64,000 nt of DNA from Saccharothrix longispora (GCF_030852425.1 NZ_NSDM01000001.1:434001-498000); one strand, 5' to 3'. Positions 43,756-54,489 are shown, numbered from the stretch's first letter. The notes: generated by a model from the sequence alone, not told the origin. Made by a program: numbers and translations.

Positions 43756-44745
43756 TCACCCGCCCAGTGCGTCCAGCGAGCCGGGGTGCAGCGGCACGGG
43801 ACCGGTCTCGCGGGCCTGGTCCCGGGAGATGTCCTTGACGGCCGGGTGCACGGCTTCCAGGTCGGCCTTCCGGTCGAACAGCAGCTTCGTCACGGCGCAC
43901 GCGTCGCCCCGGGGGAAGTCCTCCCGCACGAGCAGCACGTTGGGCACCACGACCGTCGGCACGTCGGCCGGCTGCCCGTAGGCGGCGGCCGGGATGACGC
44001 CACGGTCGTACACCTCGTTGACCTCCTTGAGCGCGTCGAGCTGCGGCGTGATGTCGAGGAACCGCACGTCGTCGCCCAGCGACGTGGTCAGGTCGGTGAT
44101 CTGCGCGGTCGGCAGGCCGCCGGACCAGACGAGGCCGTCGAGGCTGCCGTCCTTCATGCCGTCGGCGGTCTTGGCGAGGTCGAGGCGCTGCGCCTGCACG
44201 TCGGTGTCGATGTCGAGCCCGGCGGCCTCGAGCAGGCGGGTCGCGATGACCTCGGTGCCGGATTTCGGCGAACCGGTGGAGATCCGCTTGCCGCGCAGGT
44301 CGGCGACGGAGGAGATGCCGGCGTCGGCGCGCACCAGCACCTGCGTGTAGTTCCGGTACAGCCTGGTCAGGGCCTGCACCTTCTGCGGCTTGCCGTCGAA
44401 CGCGCCCTTGCCGGCGACGGCGTCGGCGGCGGTGTCGGCGAGCGAGAACGCCACGTCGTAGTCGTTCGCGACGAGCTGCTGGATGTTCTGCACCGACGCG
44501 CCGGTCTCGGCCGCGGTGGCCTTGAGCGCGGTGTTGTCGCTGATCAGCTTGGCCAGGCCGCCGCCGACGACGTAGTACACGCCGCCGGAGTTGCCGGTGG
44601 CGATGGTGATGCGGCCGTCGCCGGCCTCGCAGGCGGCCCCGTCGGAGCCCGCCGAGGCGTCCGGGGTGCGCTTGCCGCCGCACCCGGCGACGACGAGCCC
44701 GACCGAGAGCACGCCCACGACGGTCTTGAACGCCCAGCTACGCAT
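43756..44745 (-). CDS. TAXI-family TRAP transporter solute-binding lipoprotein
   Basis: The 329-residue protein has a lipoprotein signal (lipobox LVVAGC, Cys about residue 22) and TAXI-family features: [35 protein letters not shown] and [16 protein letters not shown]. It binds a solute, perhaps a dicarboxylate or amino acid, for the fused TRAP permease. ATG at 44745 overlaps the permease stop by 8 nt. The order permease first, binding protein second is unusual for TRAP loci. Confidence 0.9.
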   Translation of the reverse strand: MRSWAFKTVVGVLSVGLVVAGCGGKRTPDASAGSDGAACEAGDGRITIATGNSGGVYYVVGGGLAKLISDNTALKATAAETGASVQNIQQLVANDYDVAFSLADTAADAVAGKGAFDGKPQKVQALTRLYRNYTQVLVRADAGISSVADLRGKRISTGSPKSGTEVIATRLLEAAGLDIDTDVQAQRLDLAKTADGMKDGSLDGLVWSGGLPTAQITDLTTSLGDDVRFLDITPQLDALKEVNEVYDRGVIPAAAYGQPADVPTVVVPNVLLVREDFPRGDACAVTKLLFDRKADLEAVHPAVKDISRDQARETGPVPLHPGSLDALGG

Positions 44746-46792
44746 GCTGTTCCTTCCTCCTCCGGACGAGGTGCACCACCACCGCGGCGGCCAGGAAGCC
44801 CAGGCCGACGGCGACGGTGACCGGTTGCAGGTAGAGCAGGGCGAGTGCCCCGAGCGCGCACAGCGCGCGTTCCGGCCACCGCGCGGGGCCGAACAGCCAG
44901 CCGCCGGTGAGCACGGCGAGCGCCGCCACCCCGAGGGCCGACGCGACGAACACCCAGAGGGCGTCGAGGAGCGGGGTCCGCAGCAGCAGGCCCGCGCCGT
45001 TCTCGGTGAGCACGAACGCGAGCGGCACGAGGAACGCGGGCAGCGTGTACTTCCAGGTCCGCCACATGGTCTTCACCACGTCGCCGCCGGTGATGGCGGC
45101 GGCGGCCACGGCGGCGAGCGCGGTCGGCGGCGTCACCTCGGACAGCACCGCGTAGTAGAAGATGAACATGGCCGCTTCCTCGCGGGCCACGCCCAGTTGG
45201 GTCAGCGCGGGCCCGATCACGACCCACGCGATGATGAACGACGCGGTCACCGGCACGGCGAGCCCGAGCAGGCTCACCGCGACCGCCGCGAGCACGGCGG
45301 TGACCACCAGCACCGCGGTCGGGTTCGAGGAGATCGCGCCCGCGACGTCGACCAGCGCCGACGCCAGCACCTGGCCGAGCCCGGTCTTGGTGATGGTGGA
45401 CGTGATCACGCCCGCCGCGGCGCACACGGCGATCACCGGCAGCGCGGACCGCACGCCGGTGGCCAGCGAGTCGGCCAGGTCGAGCAGCCACCCGCGCACG
45501 TCGCCGCGCCGGGCGATCAGCGCGAACGCGGCGGCCACGCCGGTGGCGTAGACGACGGCCGAGTAGACCGGGATGTCCAGGGCGAGGAACAGCACGATCA
45601 CGCCGAGGGACAGGAAGTGGTAGCCGCCGCGCTTGAGCAGCACCCACGGGCCGGGGGCGTCGATCTCCACCGGCTTCGCGCCGAACCGCCGGGCGTCGAC
45701 CTCCACGGCGAGCGCGATGCCCAGGTAGTACAGCAGCGTCGGCAGGATCGCCCACACCAGCACCTGGAGGTACGAGGTCTCCAGGTACTCGGCGATGATG
45801 AACGCCGCCGCGCCGAGGGTCGGCGGGGACAGGATCGCGCCGATGCCGGACGCGGCGAGCAGGCCGCCCGCGTTCTCCCTCGGGTAGCCGGCCTCGCGCA
45901 GCATCGGCCACGTCACCGCGCCGAGCGACACGGTGGTGGCGGTGCCCGAGCCGGACACGGTGCCGAGCAGGAACCCGGCGGTGGCGGCGGTGCGACCGGG
46001 CGCGGTGCGCGACTTGCGGAACGCGGAGAAGCTGATGTCGACGAAGAACGCGCCCGCGCCGGAGGCGTTGAGCACCGAGCCGTAGATGGTGAACAGCACG
46101 ATGTACGTGGCGGCGACGTCGAGCGGCGTGCCGTAGAACCCGGTGGCGTCGTTGTAGAAGCCGTTGATGATCTGTCCGAAGTCGACGCCCGCGTGGGAGA
46201 TCGCCCAGGACGGCGGCAGGAACCCGCCGTAGTAGGCGAACGCGATGAACGCCAGGCACACGACGGGCAGCACCCACCCGGTGGTGCGCCGGCACGCCTC
46301 CAGGACCAGGACCAGCAGCAGCGTCCCGGCGAGCACGTCGAGGTCGGTCAGCTGCCCCTGCCGGTCGAGGAACGCGTCGAAGCCCCCGAACAGCGGGTAC
46401 GCGCCGACCGCGAACGCCACCGCGGCGAACGCCCAGTCGAGGGGACCCGGGTCGTCGCCGGCCGCCGGGTCGCGTCGGTCGCCGTCGCGCCGGTCGCCGT
46501 CACGTCGGGCGCCGTCACGCCGCCCGCGCGGCCGGTAGCACAGGAAGACGAGCGGCAGCGTGACCGCCAGGAACACCACCAGGTAGTACTGGCCGCCCTT
46601 GGCGAACGGCCAGAACACCTGCTTGAGCACGAGCAGCGCGACGGCGAACCCCGCCACCCGCACGCCCAGGTCCCACCGACGGGACAGGGCGCGCGACGGG
46701 CGCTCCTCGTCGTGCTCGGCGATCAGCCGGTCGACCTCTGCGGTGCCGGTGGCGGCGTCGCCCCCCGGCTGCGGCTTCGTGGACACGCGCAC
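44738..46792 (-). CDS. TRAP transporter fused permease (DctQM-type)
   Basis: The 684-residue protein is a fused small-plus-large TRAP membrane subunit with about 16-18 hydrophobic helices. It has an acidic/basic N-terminal tail (about 1-45), GTVSGSGTATTVSLGAVTWP in the large domain, and GIGAILSPPTLGAAAF. A low-complexity Arg/Asp stretch (RRDGDRRDGDRRD) near residue 95 comes from short tandem repeats. It imports solutes using an ion gradient. GTG at 46792. Confidence 0.9.
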   Translation of the reverse strand: MRVSTKPQPGGDAATGTAEVDRLIAEHDEERPSRALSRRWDLGVRVAGFAVALLVLKQVFWPFAKGGQYYLVVFLAVTLPLVFLCYRPRGRRDGARRDGDRRDGDRRDPAAGDDPGPLDWAFAAVAFAVGAYPLFGGFDAFLDRQGQLTDLDVLAGTLLLVLVLEACRRTTGWVLPVVCLAFIAFAYYGGFLPPSWAISHAGVDFGQIINGFYNDATGFYGTPLDVAATYIVLFTIYGSVLNASGAGAFFVDISFSAFRKSRTAPGRTAATAGFLLGTVSGSGTATTVSLGAVTWPMLREAGYPRENAGGLLAASGIGAILSPPTLGAAAFIIAEYLETSYLQVLVWAILPTLLYYLGIALAVEVDARRFGAKPVEIDAPGPWVLLKRGGYHFLSLGVIVLFLALDIPVYSAVVYATGVAAAFALIARRGDVRGWLLDLADSLATGVRSALPVIAVCAAAGVITSTITKTGLGQVLASALVDVAGAISSNPTAVLVVTAVLAAVAVSLLGLAVPVTASFIIAWVVIGPALTQLGVAREEAAMFIFYYAVLSEVTPPTALAAVAAAAITGGDVVKTMWRTWKYTLPAFLVPLAFVLTENGAGLLLRTPLLDALWVFVASALGVAALAVLTGGWLFGPARWPERALCALGALALLYLQPVTVAVGLGFLAAAVVVHLVRRRKEQHA

Positions 46793-46884
46793 CCCTTCGT
46801 GTCGCGCTCGATCGAGCGCTCCCGAAGCTATCCGTGTCGCGGGTCACAGCCATAGGTCGACCGGCTAAAGGGACTGTAAAGCCG

Positions 46885-47145
46885 TCACACGACCCGGTTG
46901 TCCACGTAGCACCAGCGCCAGTCCTCGCCCGGCTCGAACGACCGGATCACGGGGTGGTGCTCGGCGCGGAAGTGCGCGGTCGCGTGCCGGCGCGGGCTGG
47001 AGTCGCAGCACGCCACGTGCCCGCAGCCCAGGCAGATCCGCAGGTGCGCCCAGGTGCGCTCCCCCGCGGCGAGGCAGTCCGCGCACCCGTCGGCGCTGTC
47101 CGGCGACACCTCGGCGGGCAGGTCCGACACGTGAGGACAGGTCAT
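46885..47145 (-). CDS. UBP-type zinc finger protein
   Basis: The 86-residue protein is a single UBP/ZnF domain. It has CPHV at the start, GCADC, HLRICLGCGHVACCD and RHATAHF...HHPVIRSF, ending in WRWCYVDNRVV. Bacterial members are of unknown role; eukaryotic ones bind ubiquitin C-termini. ATG at 47145 or 47154. It is divergent from the Na+/H+ antiporter gene with only 28 bp between starts. Confidence 0.88.
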   Translation of the reverse strand: MTCPHVSDLPAEVSPDSADGCADCLAAGERTWAHLRICLGCGHVACCDSSPRRHATAHFRAEHHPVIRSFEPGEDWRWCYVDNRVV

Positions 47146-47173
47146 ACGCGCCATCATCGCGCAGGATTGCGGC

Positions 47174-48727
47174 ATGCACGGACCCGCGTTGCTCCTGTTG
47201 CTCGTCGGCGCGCTGCTGGTGACGGCGGTCGCCAAGCGGCTGGGCTGGTCGTCGCCGCTCGTCCTCGTCGGCGTCGGCCTCGCCGTGTCGTTCATCCCCG
47301 GGCTGCCGGAGTTCGCCCTGGAACCGGAGCTGATCCTGGTCCTGGTGATCCCGCCGCTGCTGTACTCGGCGGCGCTGGACAGCTCGTACCACAACTTCCG
47401 CGCGAACCTGCGGCCGATCGGGCTGCTCGCGGTGGGGCTGGTGCTGGCGACCACGCTCGCGGTCGGCTGGGTGGCGCACCTGGCGCTGCCGGGGCTGCCG
47501 CTGTGGTCGGCGCTCGCGCTGGGCGCGGTGGTCGCCCCGCCGGACGCGGTGGCGGCGGTGGCGGTCGGGCGCAGGCTGAACCTGCCGCGCCGCACCATGA
47601 CCCTGCTCACCGGCGAGAGCCTGATCAACGACGCGACCGCGCTGACCGCGTACAAGGTGGCCGTCGCGGCGGCGGCCGGCGCGACGGCCACGTGGGCGTC
47701 GGGCGCCGGCACGTTCCTGGTCAGCGCGGGCGGCGGCGTGGTCGTCGGGCTGGTCGTCGGGGTGGCCGTGCGGTGGGTGCGCGACCGGTTGGACGACGGC
47801 GTGCTGGGGAGCGCGCTGGGCATGCTGGTGCCGTTCGGCGCGTACCTCCTCGCCGAGGAGCTGCACGCGTCCGGCGTGCTCGCGGTCGTCGTGGCCGGGC
47901 TCTACGTCGGGCACTACGCGCCGCGCGGCTCGTACTACACGCGCCTGCAGGACACGGCGGTGTGGCGGTCGGTGGACGTGCTGCTGGAGTCGTTCGTGTT
48001 CGCCCTGATCGGGTTGCAGCTCAAGACGGTCGTGGCCGCCGTGGACGTCACGCCCGCGCTCGTGCGGGGCGCGGCGGCGGTGCTGGGGGCGACGGTCCTC
48101 GTGCGGTTCGCCTGGATGTACCCGGCCGCGTACCTGCCCCGGTTGCTGTCGCGGCGCGTCCGGGAGCGCGAGCCCGCGCCGGGGTGGCGCGGCGTCACGG
48201 TGATCTCGTGGGCCGGGATGCGGGGCGTGGTGTCGCTGGCCGCCGCGGCGGCGCTGCCGCTGGACCTGCCGGGCCGCGACGTGATCGTGTTCTGCGCGTT
48301 CGCGGTCACCGTGGGGACGCTGCTGGCGCAGGGCACGACGCTGCCGTTGGTCATCCGCGTGCTGGGCCACCGGGGCGACGAGGCGCGGGCCGACGCGCTG
48401 GCCGAGGCGCAGGTGCAGCACGCGGCGGCGCAGGCGGCGGTGGCCCGGCTCGACGAGGTGACCGGCGACGGCGACACCGCGCCCGAGCACGTCGTGGAGC
48501 GGCTGCGGGTCATGGCCGAGCAGCGGGGCAACGCGGCGTGGGAGCGGCTCGGGCGGCAGGACGACGAGTCGCCCGCCGCGTCGTACCGGCGGCTGCGGCG
48601 GACCATGCTCGACGCCGAGCGCCGGGTGTTCGTCGAGGCCAGGGACGAGGGCCGGATCGACGACGAGGTGCTGTTCCGGGTGCTGCGCGAACTGGACCTG
48701 GAGGAGGCCGCCATCTCCCGGGAGTGA
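47174..48727 (+). CDS. Na+/H+ antiporter, CPA1 family
   Basis: This is a 517-residue transporter with about 12 membrane helices. It has LTGESLINDATALTAYKV (conserved Asp), ALGAVVAPPDAVAAVAVGRRL and SWAGMRGVVSLAAAAALP. A cytosolic C-terminal helical tail follows from about residue 410. It exchanges Na+ or K+ for protons. ATG at 47174. Confidence 0.9.
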   Translation: MHGPALLLLLVGALLVTAVAKRLGWSSPLVLVGVGLAVSFIPGLPEFALEPELILVLVIPPLLYSAALDSSYHNFRANLRPIGLLAVGLVLATTLAVGWVAHLALPGLPLWSALALGAVVAPPDAVAAVAVGRRLNLPRRTMTLLTGESLINDATALTAYKVAVAAAAGATATWASGAGTFLVSAGGGVVVGLVVGVAVRWVRDRLDDGVLGSALGMLVPFGAYLLAEELHASGVLAVVVAGLYVGHYAPRGSYYTRLQDTAVWRSVDVLLESFVFALIGLQLKTVVAAVDVTPALVRGAAAVLGATVLVRFAWMYPAAYLPRLLSRRVREREPAPGWRGVTVISWAGMRGVVSLAAAAALPLDLPGRDVIVFCAFAVTVGTLLAQGTTLPLVIRVLGHRGDEARADALAEAQVQHAAAQAAVARLDEVTGDGDTAPEHVVERLRVMAEQRGNAAWERLGRQDDESPAASYRRLRRTMLDAERRVFVEARDEGRIDDEVLFRVLRELDLEEAAISRE

Positions 48728-48844
48728 CGGCGGGAGCCCGAGGCGTTCACCGTGACGTGATCTCCGGTTCGCCCTACGGTGACCGGGACGTCGCGGTGCG
48801 CGACGAGGCTGCCGCGCGTCTGGGTTCTCTACGGGAGGTCGGCG

Positions 48845-49951
48845 ATGGTGCGGACGAGGTTCGTCGGGGCGGCGCTCGCGGCGCTGGTGGTGGCCGGGGT
48901 GGCGGCAGTGCTGCCCACCGGCTCGGCCAGTGGCGACGACCGCGTGGAGGTGTCGCGCAAGGGCCCGCTGGTGATCGGCCACCGCGGCGCGTCGGGCTAC
49001 CGCCCGGAGCACACGCTGGCGGCGTACGAGCTGGCCGCGCGGATGGGCGCCGACTACGTGGAGCCGGACCTGGTCGTCACCAGGGACGGCAAGCTCGTCG
49101 CGCGGCACGAGAACGAGATCGGCGGCACCACCGACGTCGCCGCGCACCCGGAGTTCGCCGCGCGGAAGACCACCAAGGTCGTCGACGGCGTGCCGATCAC
49201 CGGCTGGTTCACCGAGGACTTCACGCTCGCCGAGCTGAAGACGCTGCGCGCGGTGGAGCGCATCCCGGACGTCCGACCGCGCAACACGCTCTACGACGGC
49301 CGGTTCGAGATCCCCACCTTCGAGGAGGTGGTCGAGCTGAGCCGGCGGCTGTCCCGCGAGCTGGGGCGCGACATCGGCCTCTACCCCGAGACCAAGCACC
49401 CCACGTACTTCCAGGACATCGGCCTGCCCCTGGAGCCGCGCCTGGTCGACGTGCTCAACCGCAAGGGCCTCAACCGGCACGGCGCCAAGGTGTACGTGCA
49501 GTCCTTCGAGGTGGCCAACCTCAAGGCGCTGAAGCGCGAGCTGCGCGTGCCGCTCGTGCAGCTGGTCAGCGGCTCCGGTGCGCCGTACGACTTCGTGAAG
49601 GCCGGCGACAAGCGCACCTACGGCGACCTCGTGACCCCCGCGGGCCTGCGCGAGATCCGCACGTACGCGTCCGGCATCGGCGCGGAGAAGAGCCGCATCA
49701 TCCCGCGCGACGCCGACGGCCGCCTGACGACGCCGACGACCCTGGTGCGCGACGCCCACACGCGCGGGCTGGTCGTGCACGCGTGGACGTTCCGCAACGA
49801 GAACGCGTTCCTGCCGGCCGACTTCCGCACCTCCGCCGACCCGGCCGCCTACGGCCGCGCGTTCGGCGAGTACGCGGCGTTCTACGCCACCGGCCTCGAC
49901 GGGGTGTTCGCCGACAACCCGGACACCGCCGTGGAAGCCCGCAAGGGCTGA
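48845..49951 (+). CDS. Secreted glycerophosphodiester phosphodiesterase
   Basis: The 368-residue protein has a Sec signal (VRTRFVGAALAALVVAGVAAVLP, split: FVGAALAALVVAG) and a GDPD TIM barrel: VIGHRGASGYRPEHT (catalytic His pair region), EPDLVVTRDGKLVARHE, KHPTYF and NPDTAV at the end. It hydrolyses glycerophosphodiesters to glycerol 3-phosphate outside the cell. ATG at 48845 follows GGGAGG. A perfect hairpin follows the stop. Confidence 0.93.
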   Translation: MVRTRFVGAALAALVVAGVAAVLPTGSASGDDRVEVSRKGPLVIGHRGASGYRPEHTLAAYELAARMGADYVEPDLVVTRDGKLVARHENEIGGTTDVAAHPEFAARKTTKVVDGVPITGWFTEDFTLAELKTLRAVERIPDVRPRNTLYDGRFEIPTFEEVVELSRRLSRELGRDIGLYPETKHPTYFQDIGLPLEPRLVDVLNRKGLNRHGAKVYVQSFEVANLKALKRELRVPLVQLVSGSGAPYDFVKAGDKRTYGDLVTPAGLREIRTYASGIGAEKSRIIPRDADGRLTTPTTLVRDAHTRGLVVHAWTFRNENAFLPADFRTSADPAAYGRAFGEYAAFYATGLDGVFADNPDTAVEARKG

Positions 49952-49964
49952 CGGCCGCCCCGAC

Positions 49965-49997
49965 GGGAGGGCCCCGGCGCACCGCCGGGGCCCTCCC
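49965..49997. terminator. Perfect 15-bp bidirectional hairpin
   Basis: The arms 49965-49979 and 49983-49997 are exact inverted repeats around a CAC loop, between the stops of two convergent genes. Confidence 0.75.
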
Positions 49998-50002
49998 GCG
50001 CT

Positions 50003-51178
50003 TCAGGAGCCCTCGACCGCCACCGCGCCCGCCCGGGCCGGCACGTCGACGTCCACCGGCGCGGCGCGTCCACCGGGCCGGGCGAGCAGGCCCCGCGCCG
50101 CCAGGACCGGCCGGACGCCCTCGCCGAACCAGTACGCCTCCTCCAGGTGCGGGTGGCCGGAGAGCACGAACTCGTCCACGCCGAGCGCGTGGTACTCCTC
50201 GACCAGGTCCGCGACCTCCTCGTGGCTGCCGACCAGGGCCGTGCCCGCGCCGCCGCGCACCAGGCCGATGCCGGCCCACAGGCCCGGGTGCACCTCCAGG
50301 CCCCGCACGCCCCTCGACAGGTCGCCGCCGTGCAGGGCGGCCATGCGCTGCTGCCCCACGGACCCGGAGGCGCGCAGCTGCCGCTGGGCCCGCGCCACCT
50401 GCGCCGGGTCCAGGGCCTCCAGCAGCTTCTCCGCCTCCCGCCAGGCCTCGGCGGACGTGTCGCGGCTGATCGCGTGCAGCCGGACGCCGAACCGGATGGG
50501 GCGGTCGCCCGCCAGTTCGCGGACGCGGCCGATCTTCTCCGCCACCTGCGCCGGGGGTTCGCCCCAGGTCAGGTAGACGTCGGCGCGCCGGGCGGCCACC
50601 GGCAGGGCGGCGTCGGACGAGCCGCCGAAGTAGATCGGCGGCACGGGGTCGGGCACGCCCATGACCGTGCCGCCCGCGATCCGGTAGTGCGCGCCCTCGA
50701 AGTCGACCGGCCGGCCCGACCACGCGGCGCGCACGACGTGCAGGAACTCGTCCGTGCGGGCGTAGCGCTGGTCGTGGTCGAGCCAGTCGCCGAACCGGCG
50801 CTGCTCGACCTCGTCGCCGCCGGTCACCACGTTGAGCAGCAACCTGCCCCGCGAGATCCGCTGGTAGGTCGCGGCCATCTGGGCGGCCAGGGTCGGCGAG
50901 AGGACGCCGGGCCGGAGGGCCACCAGGAACTTCAGGGTGGACGTGCGGGCGATCAGCGCGGCGGTGGTGAGCCACGCGTCCTCGCACCACGTGCCGGTGG
51001 GCGTCAGCACGCCCTCGAAGCCGTTGCGCTCGGCCGCCTGCGCGACCTCGGCCAGGTAGTCGATGTCCGGGTCGCGCTGGGCGGCGGCGGCCCCGGGCGA
51101 GCTGTTCGCGTGGAAGCGCTCGACGACCGTGCGGCCGTCACCGGACGTGGGCAGGAACCAGTGCAGTGCGACGCTCAT
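50003..51178 (-). CDS. ssuD: FMN-dependent alkanesulfonate monooxygenase SsuD-like
   Basis: This is a 391-residue luciferase-like (LLM) enzyme. It has LHWFLPTSGDGR at the start, then TWCEDAWLTTAALIARTS, LRPGVLSPTLAAQMAATY and LLNVVTGGDEVEQRRFGD, as in SsuD. It releases sulfite from alkanesulfonates with FMNH2. No SsuE reductase or ssuABC transporter is nearby. ATG at 51178. Confidence 0.85.
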   Translation of the reverse strand: MSVALHWFLPTSGDGRTVVERFHANSSPGAAAAQRDPDIDYLAEVAQAAERNGFEGVLTPTGTWCEDAWLTTAALIARTSTLKFLVALRPGVLSPTLAAQMAATYQRISRGRLLLNVVTGGDEVEQRRFGDWLDHDQRYARTDEFLHVVRAAWSGRPVDFEGAHYRIAGGTVMGVPDPVPPIYFGGSSDAALPVAARRADVYLTWGEPPAQVAEKIGRVRELAGDRPIRFGVRLHAISRDTSAEAWREAEKLLEALDPAQVARAQRQLRASGSVGQQRMAALHGGDLSRGVRGLEVHPGLWAGIGLVRGGAGTALVGSHEEVADLVEEYHALGVDEFVLSGHPHLEEAYWFGEGVRPVLAARGLLARPGGRAAPVDVDVPARAGAVAVEGS

Positions 51179-51325
51179 GGCAGCTCCCCCGGGAAGCGGG
51201 TGCCCGCGAAGTCCTCGAAGTCCACCTCGCCCGGCACCGTGCCGTCCGCACGCGTGGTCGGGCGCTGATCGGCGGACCCGAGTTTTCGTCGTGCCCCGGG
51301 GGAAGTCAACGCGTCCCGGATCGTG

Positions 51326-51369
51326 AAAGCGCCTCCGCCCCCGATCGCTTCGGGGGCGGAGGCGCTTTT
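51326..51369 (-). terminator. purA terminator with U-tract
   Basis: Exact 18-bp arms (51326-51343 and 51351-51368) surround a 7-nt loop. T-runs occur on both strands at the ends, so it fits a classic intrinsic terminator for purA, 13 nt past its stop. Confidence 0.8.
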
Positions 51370-51381
51370 CGCGGAAGGGGA

Positions 51382-52698
<1,317 letters not shown>

Positions 52699-52742
52699 TC
52701 AAGGGCAAGAGCGAATGCCGGTGCTTGAGGGTAGACCAGGAG

Positions 52743-53420
52743 ATGAACGTGCGCGGAATCGTGCTGGCCTGCGGAAACTCGCAGTCGCCAATGATCACTG
52801 ACGGTGACCGCCTGGAGGTCCGCCGTACGGCCGCACGACCGGGGAAGTCCGAGGTGGACCCGGTTGTCGCCGAACTGGGTGACGCCCGTCTCGTGGTGCA
52901 CGGCACGGACGCGGACCTCAACGCGGTGGTGCTCCGACTGCTGAGGACCGAACGGCTGGCGGACACCCCGGTGGGGTACGTGCCTTCGGACCCGGCTTCG
53001 GAGGTGGCGCGGCTGTGGGGCCTCCCGACCGACCCGGGCCGGGCGCTCGACCTCGCCCTGGCCGGCGACCCCGATCGGGTGCCCCTCGTGCGCAACGACG
53101 TCGGCGGCGTGCTCGTCGGCCTCGGCTCGCTGGGCCCGGTCCGCGGCGTCGGCTACGGCGACGACACGGTCGTGCTGCGCGGGCAGGCGAGCCGGATCGA
53201 GGTGACCCCCGACCCCGACGGCGGCCTCGGCCTGCTCGTGCACGTGGTCCACAAGCGGCTGCTCACGCGCAAGGTGAGGACGACGTCCGCGCGGGCGTTC
53301 CAGCTGGGCTGCCTGCCCGTGCAGGTGGAGTCCGACGGCGTGGCGCACCCGCGCCCGATGGGCAAGTGGACGTGGTACCGCCACACGGAGGATCTCCGGC
53401 TCGTCCGCGGGGTGCGGTGA
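52743..53420 (+). CDS. Conserved hypothetical protein divergent from purA
   Basis: The 225-residue protein has no signal peptide. It contains DADLNAVVLRLLRTERLADTPVGYVP and ends MGKWTWYRHTEDLRLVRG. From memory, it matches the conserved actinobacterial protein encoded next to purA (Rv0358-type in mycobacteria), with a possible diacylglycerol-kinase-like fold; this is a weak inference. ATG at 52743. It is divergent from purA over 74 bp, so the two may share control. Confidence 0.65.
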   Translation: MNVRGIVLACGNSQSPMITDGDRLEVRRTAARPGKSEVDPVVAELGDARLVVHGTDADLNAVVLRLLRTERLADTPVGYVPSDPASEVARLWGLPTDPGRALDLALAGDPDRVPLVRNDVGGVLVGLGSLGPVRGVGYGDDTVVLRGQASRIEVTPDPDGGLGLLVHVVHKRLLTRKVRTTSARAFQLGCLPVQVESDGVAHPRPMGKWTWYRHTEDLRLVRGVR

Positions 53421-53493
53421 CGGAGGAATTTCCCCATTCGCCGTCCGGGTGTCACGGGAAAGCGTTGTATACGGCCGACTGATTACTCCAAGG

Positions 53494-53531
53494 TAATTCC
53501 GACAGCTTCCACACCAGGAAGGTCGGAATTA
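53494..53531 (+). promoter_or_regulatory. 5' UTR hairpin burying the RBS of the HNH nuclease gene
   Basis: TAATTCCGAC (53494-53503) pairs exactly with GTCGGAATTA (53522-53531). CTTCC (53506-53510) pairs with GGAAG (53517-53521) after a 2-nt bulge. The loop is ACACCA. The ribosome-binding site AGGAAGG (53516-53522) lies inside the stem, and the A of the start codon closes it. This would mask translation until opened. Confidence 0.65.
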
Positions 53532-54172
53532 TGTCAACGGTCAAGAGAACCGCACGATTCTCGATCTTTTCCCTGCTCCTGGCGAGTGCGCTGGTCCTGG
53601 GTCTGGCGAACTCCGCGCAGGCGACGCCACCGGGTATTCCGAGCACCGGCACCGCCCTGTCGGAACTGGCCGCGCTCACGGTGGCGGCCGAGGGGTCGTC
53701 CTCGGGCTACTCGCGGGACAAGTTCCCGCACTGGACCACCGTCTCGGGCGCCTGCAACACCCGTGAGCAGGTGCTCAAGCGCGACGGCACGGGCGTGGTC
53801 ACCGATTCGAGCTGCGCCGCCACGTCGGGCCGCTGGTACAGCCCGTACGACGGGGCGACCTGGACGGCGGCCTCCGACGTGGACATCGACCACGTCGTGC
53901 CGCTCGCCGAGGCGTGGCGCTCGGGCGCGTCGTCGTGGACCACGGCCAAGCGCCAGTCGTTCGCGAACGACCTGGGCGGACCGCAGCTCATCGCCGTCAC
54001 GGACAACGTCAACCAGGCGAAGGGGGACCAGGACCCGGCCCGGTGGAAGCCTCCGCTGAGCTCCTACTGGTGCACCTACGCCAAGATGTGGACGCGGTCG
54101 AAGCACAAGTGGGGTTTGACGGTGGACTCCGCGGAGAAGTCTGCGTTGCAGAGCATGCTCGGCGGGTGTTGA
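53531..54172 (+). CDS. Secreted HNH endonuclease, DUF1524/GmrSD-C type
   Basis: The 213-residue protein has a Sec signal (hydrophobic IFSLLLASALVLG, ending near ANSAQA) and the HNH domain: DIDHVVPLAEAWRSG (catalytic His), NDLGGPQLIAVTDNVNQAKG and DPARWKPP. Four Cys may form disulfides. It should cut DNA outside the cell. ATG at 53531 is the only good start. A hairpin covers its ribosome-binding site. Confidence 0.9.
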   Translation: MSTVKRTARFSIFSLLLASALVLGLANSAQATPPGIPSTGTALSELAALTVAAEGSSSGYSRDKFPHWTTVSGACNTREQVLKRDGTGVVTDSSCAATSGRWYSPYDGATWTAASDVDIDHVVPLAEAWRSGASSWTTAKRQSFANDLGGPQLIAVTDNVNQAKGDQDPARWKPPLSSYWCTYAKMWTRSKHKWGLTVDSAEKSALQSMLGGC

Positions 54173-54191
54173 TTTCTGGGAGCTGATCCGG

Positions 54192-54440
54192 GTGGCCGAA
54201 CGCTCGTCCCCGTTCGTGGCGGGTCCCGGTGGCGTGATGACCGACGAGGTCGGCGTCGTCACCGGTGACCTCGAACTGCGCACCACCCTGGAACGCGGCG
54301 CGCTGCGCGCCGAGGTCCGCTACGAGGGCGCGGAGGAGTGGTACGCCGTGACCGGCGCGTCGTGCCGCCTCGCGGACCCCCGCGACCACGACGCCGTGCA
54401 CGCCGTCCTGCTCGGCGTGCTCGACCGACCGGAGGGCTGA
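54192..54440 (+). CDS. Small hypothetical protein, 82 aa
   Basis: The product is a beta-rich 82-residue protein (VTGDLELRTTLERGALRAEVRYEG, split: GDLELRTTLE and LRAEVRYEG; then YAVTGAS). GTG at 54192 has GGGAG upstream; ATG at 54237 is an alternative, after which the conserved-looking part begins. A hairpin begins 7 nt after the stop. No known family is recognised. Confidence 0.55.
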   Translation: MAERSSPFVAGPGGVMTDEVGVVTGDLELRTTLERGALRAEVRYEGAEEWYAVTGASCRLADPRDHDAVHAVLLGVLDRPEG

Positions 54441-54447
54441 GCCCGCC

Positions 54448-54489
54448 GCCGCCCCTGACGCGCGTCAGTCCTCGCGCGTCAGGGGCGGC
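54448..54489. terminator. Perfect 17-bp hairpin overlapping the end of the FUSC gene
   Basis: The arms 54448-54464 and 54473-54489 are exact inverted repeats with an 8-nt loop. The stop codon of the FUSC gene lies in the loop, so the hairpin serves two convergent genes. Confidence 0.7.

Noticed and set aside
46834..50469. A plus-strand open frame of over 1200 codons
   Set aside because: It runs out of frame across the antiporter and phosphodiesterase genes. Its composition (Arg/Gly/Ala with no hydrophobic pattern) is typical of shadow frames in GC-rich DNA.
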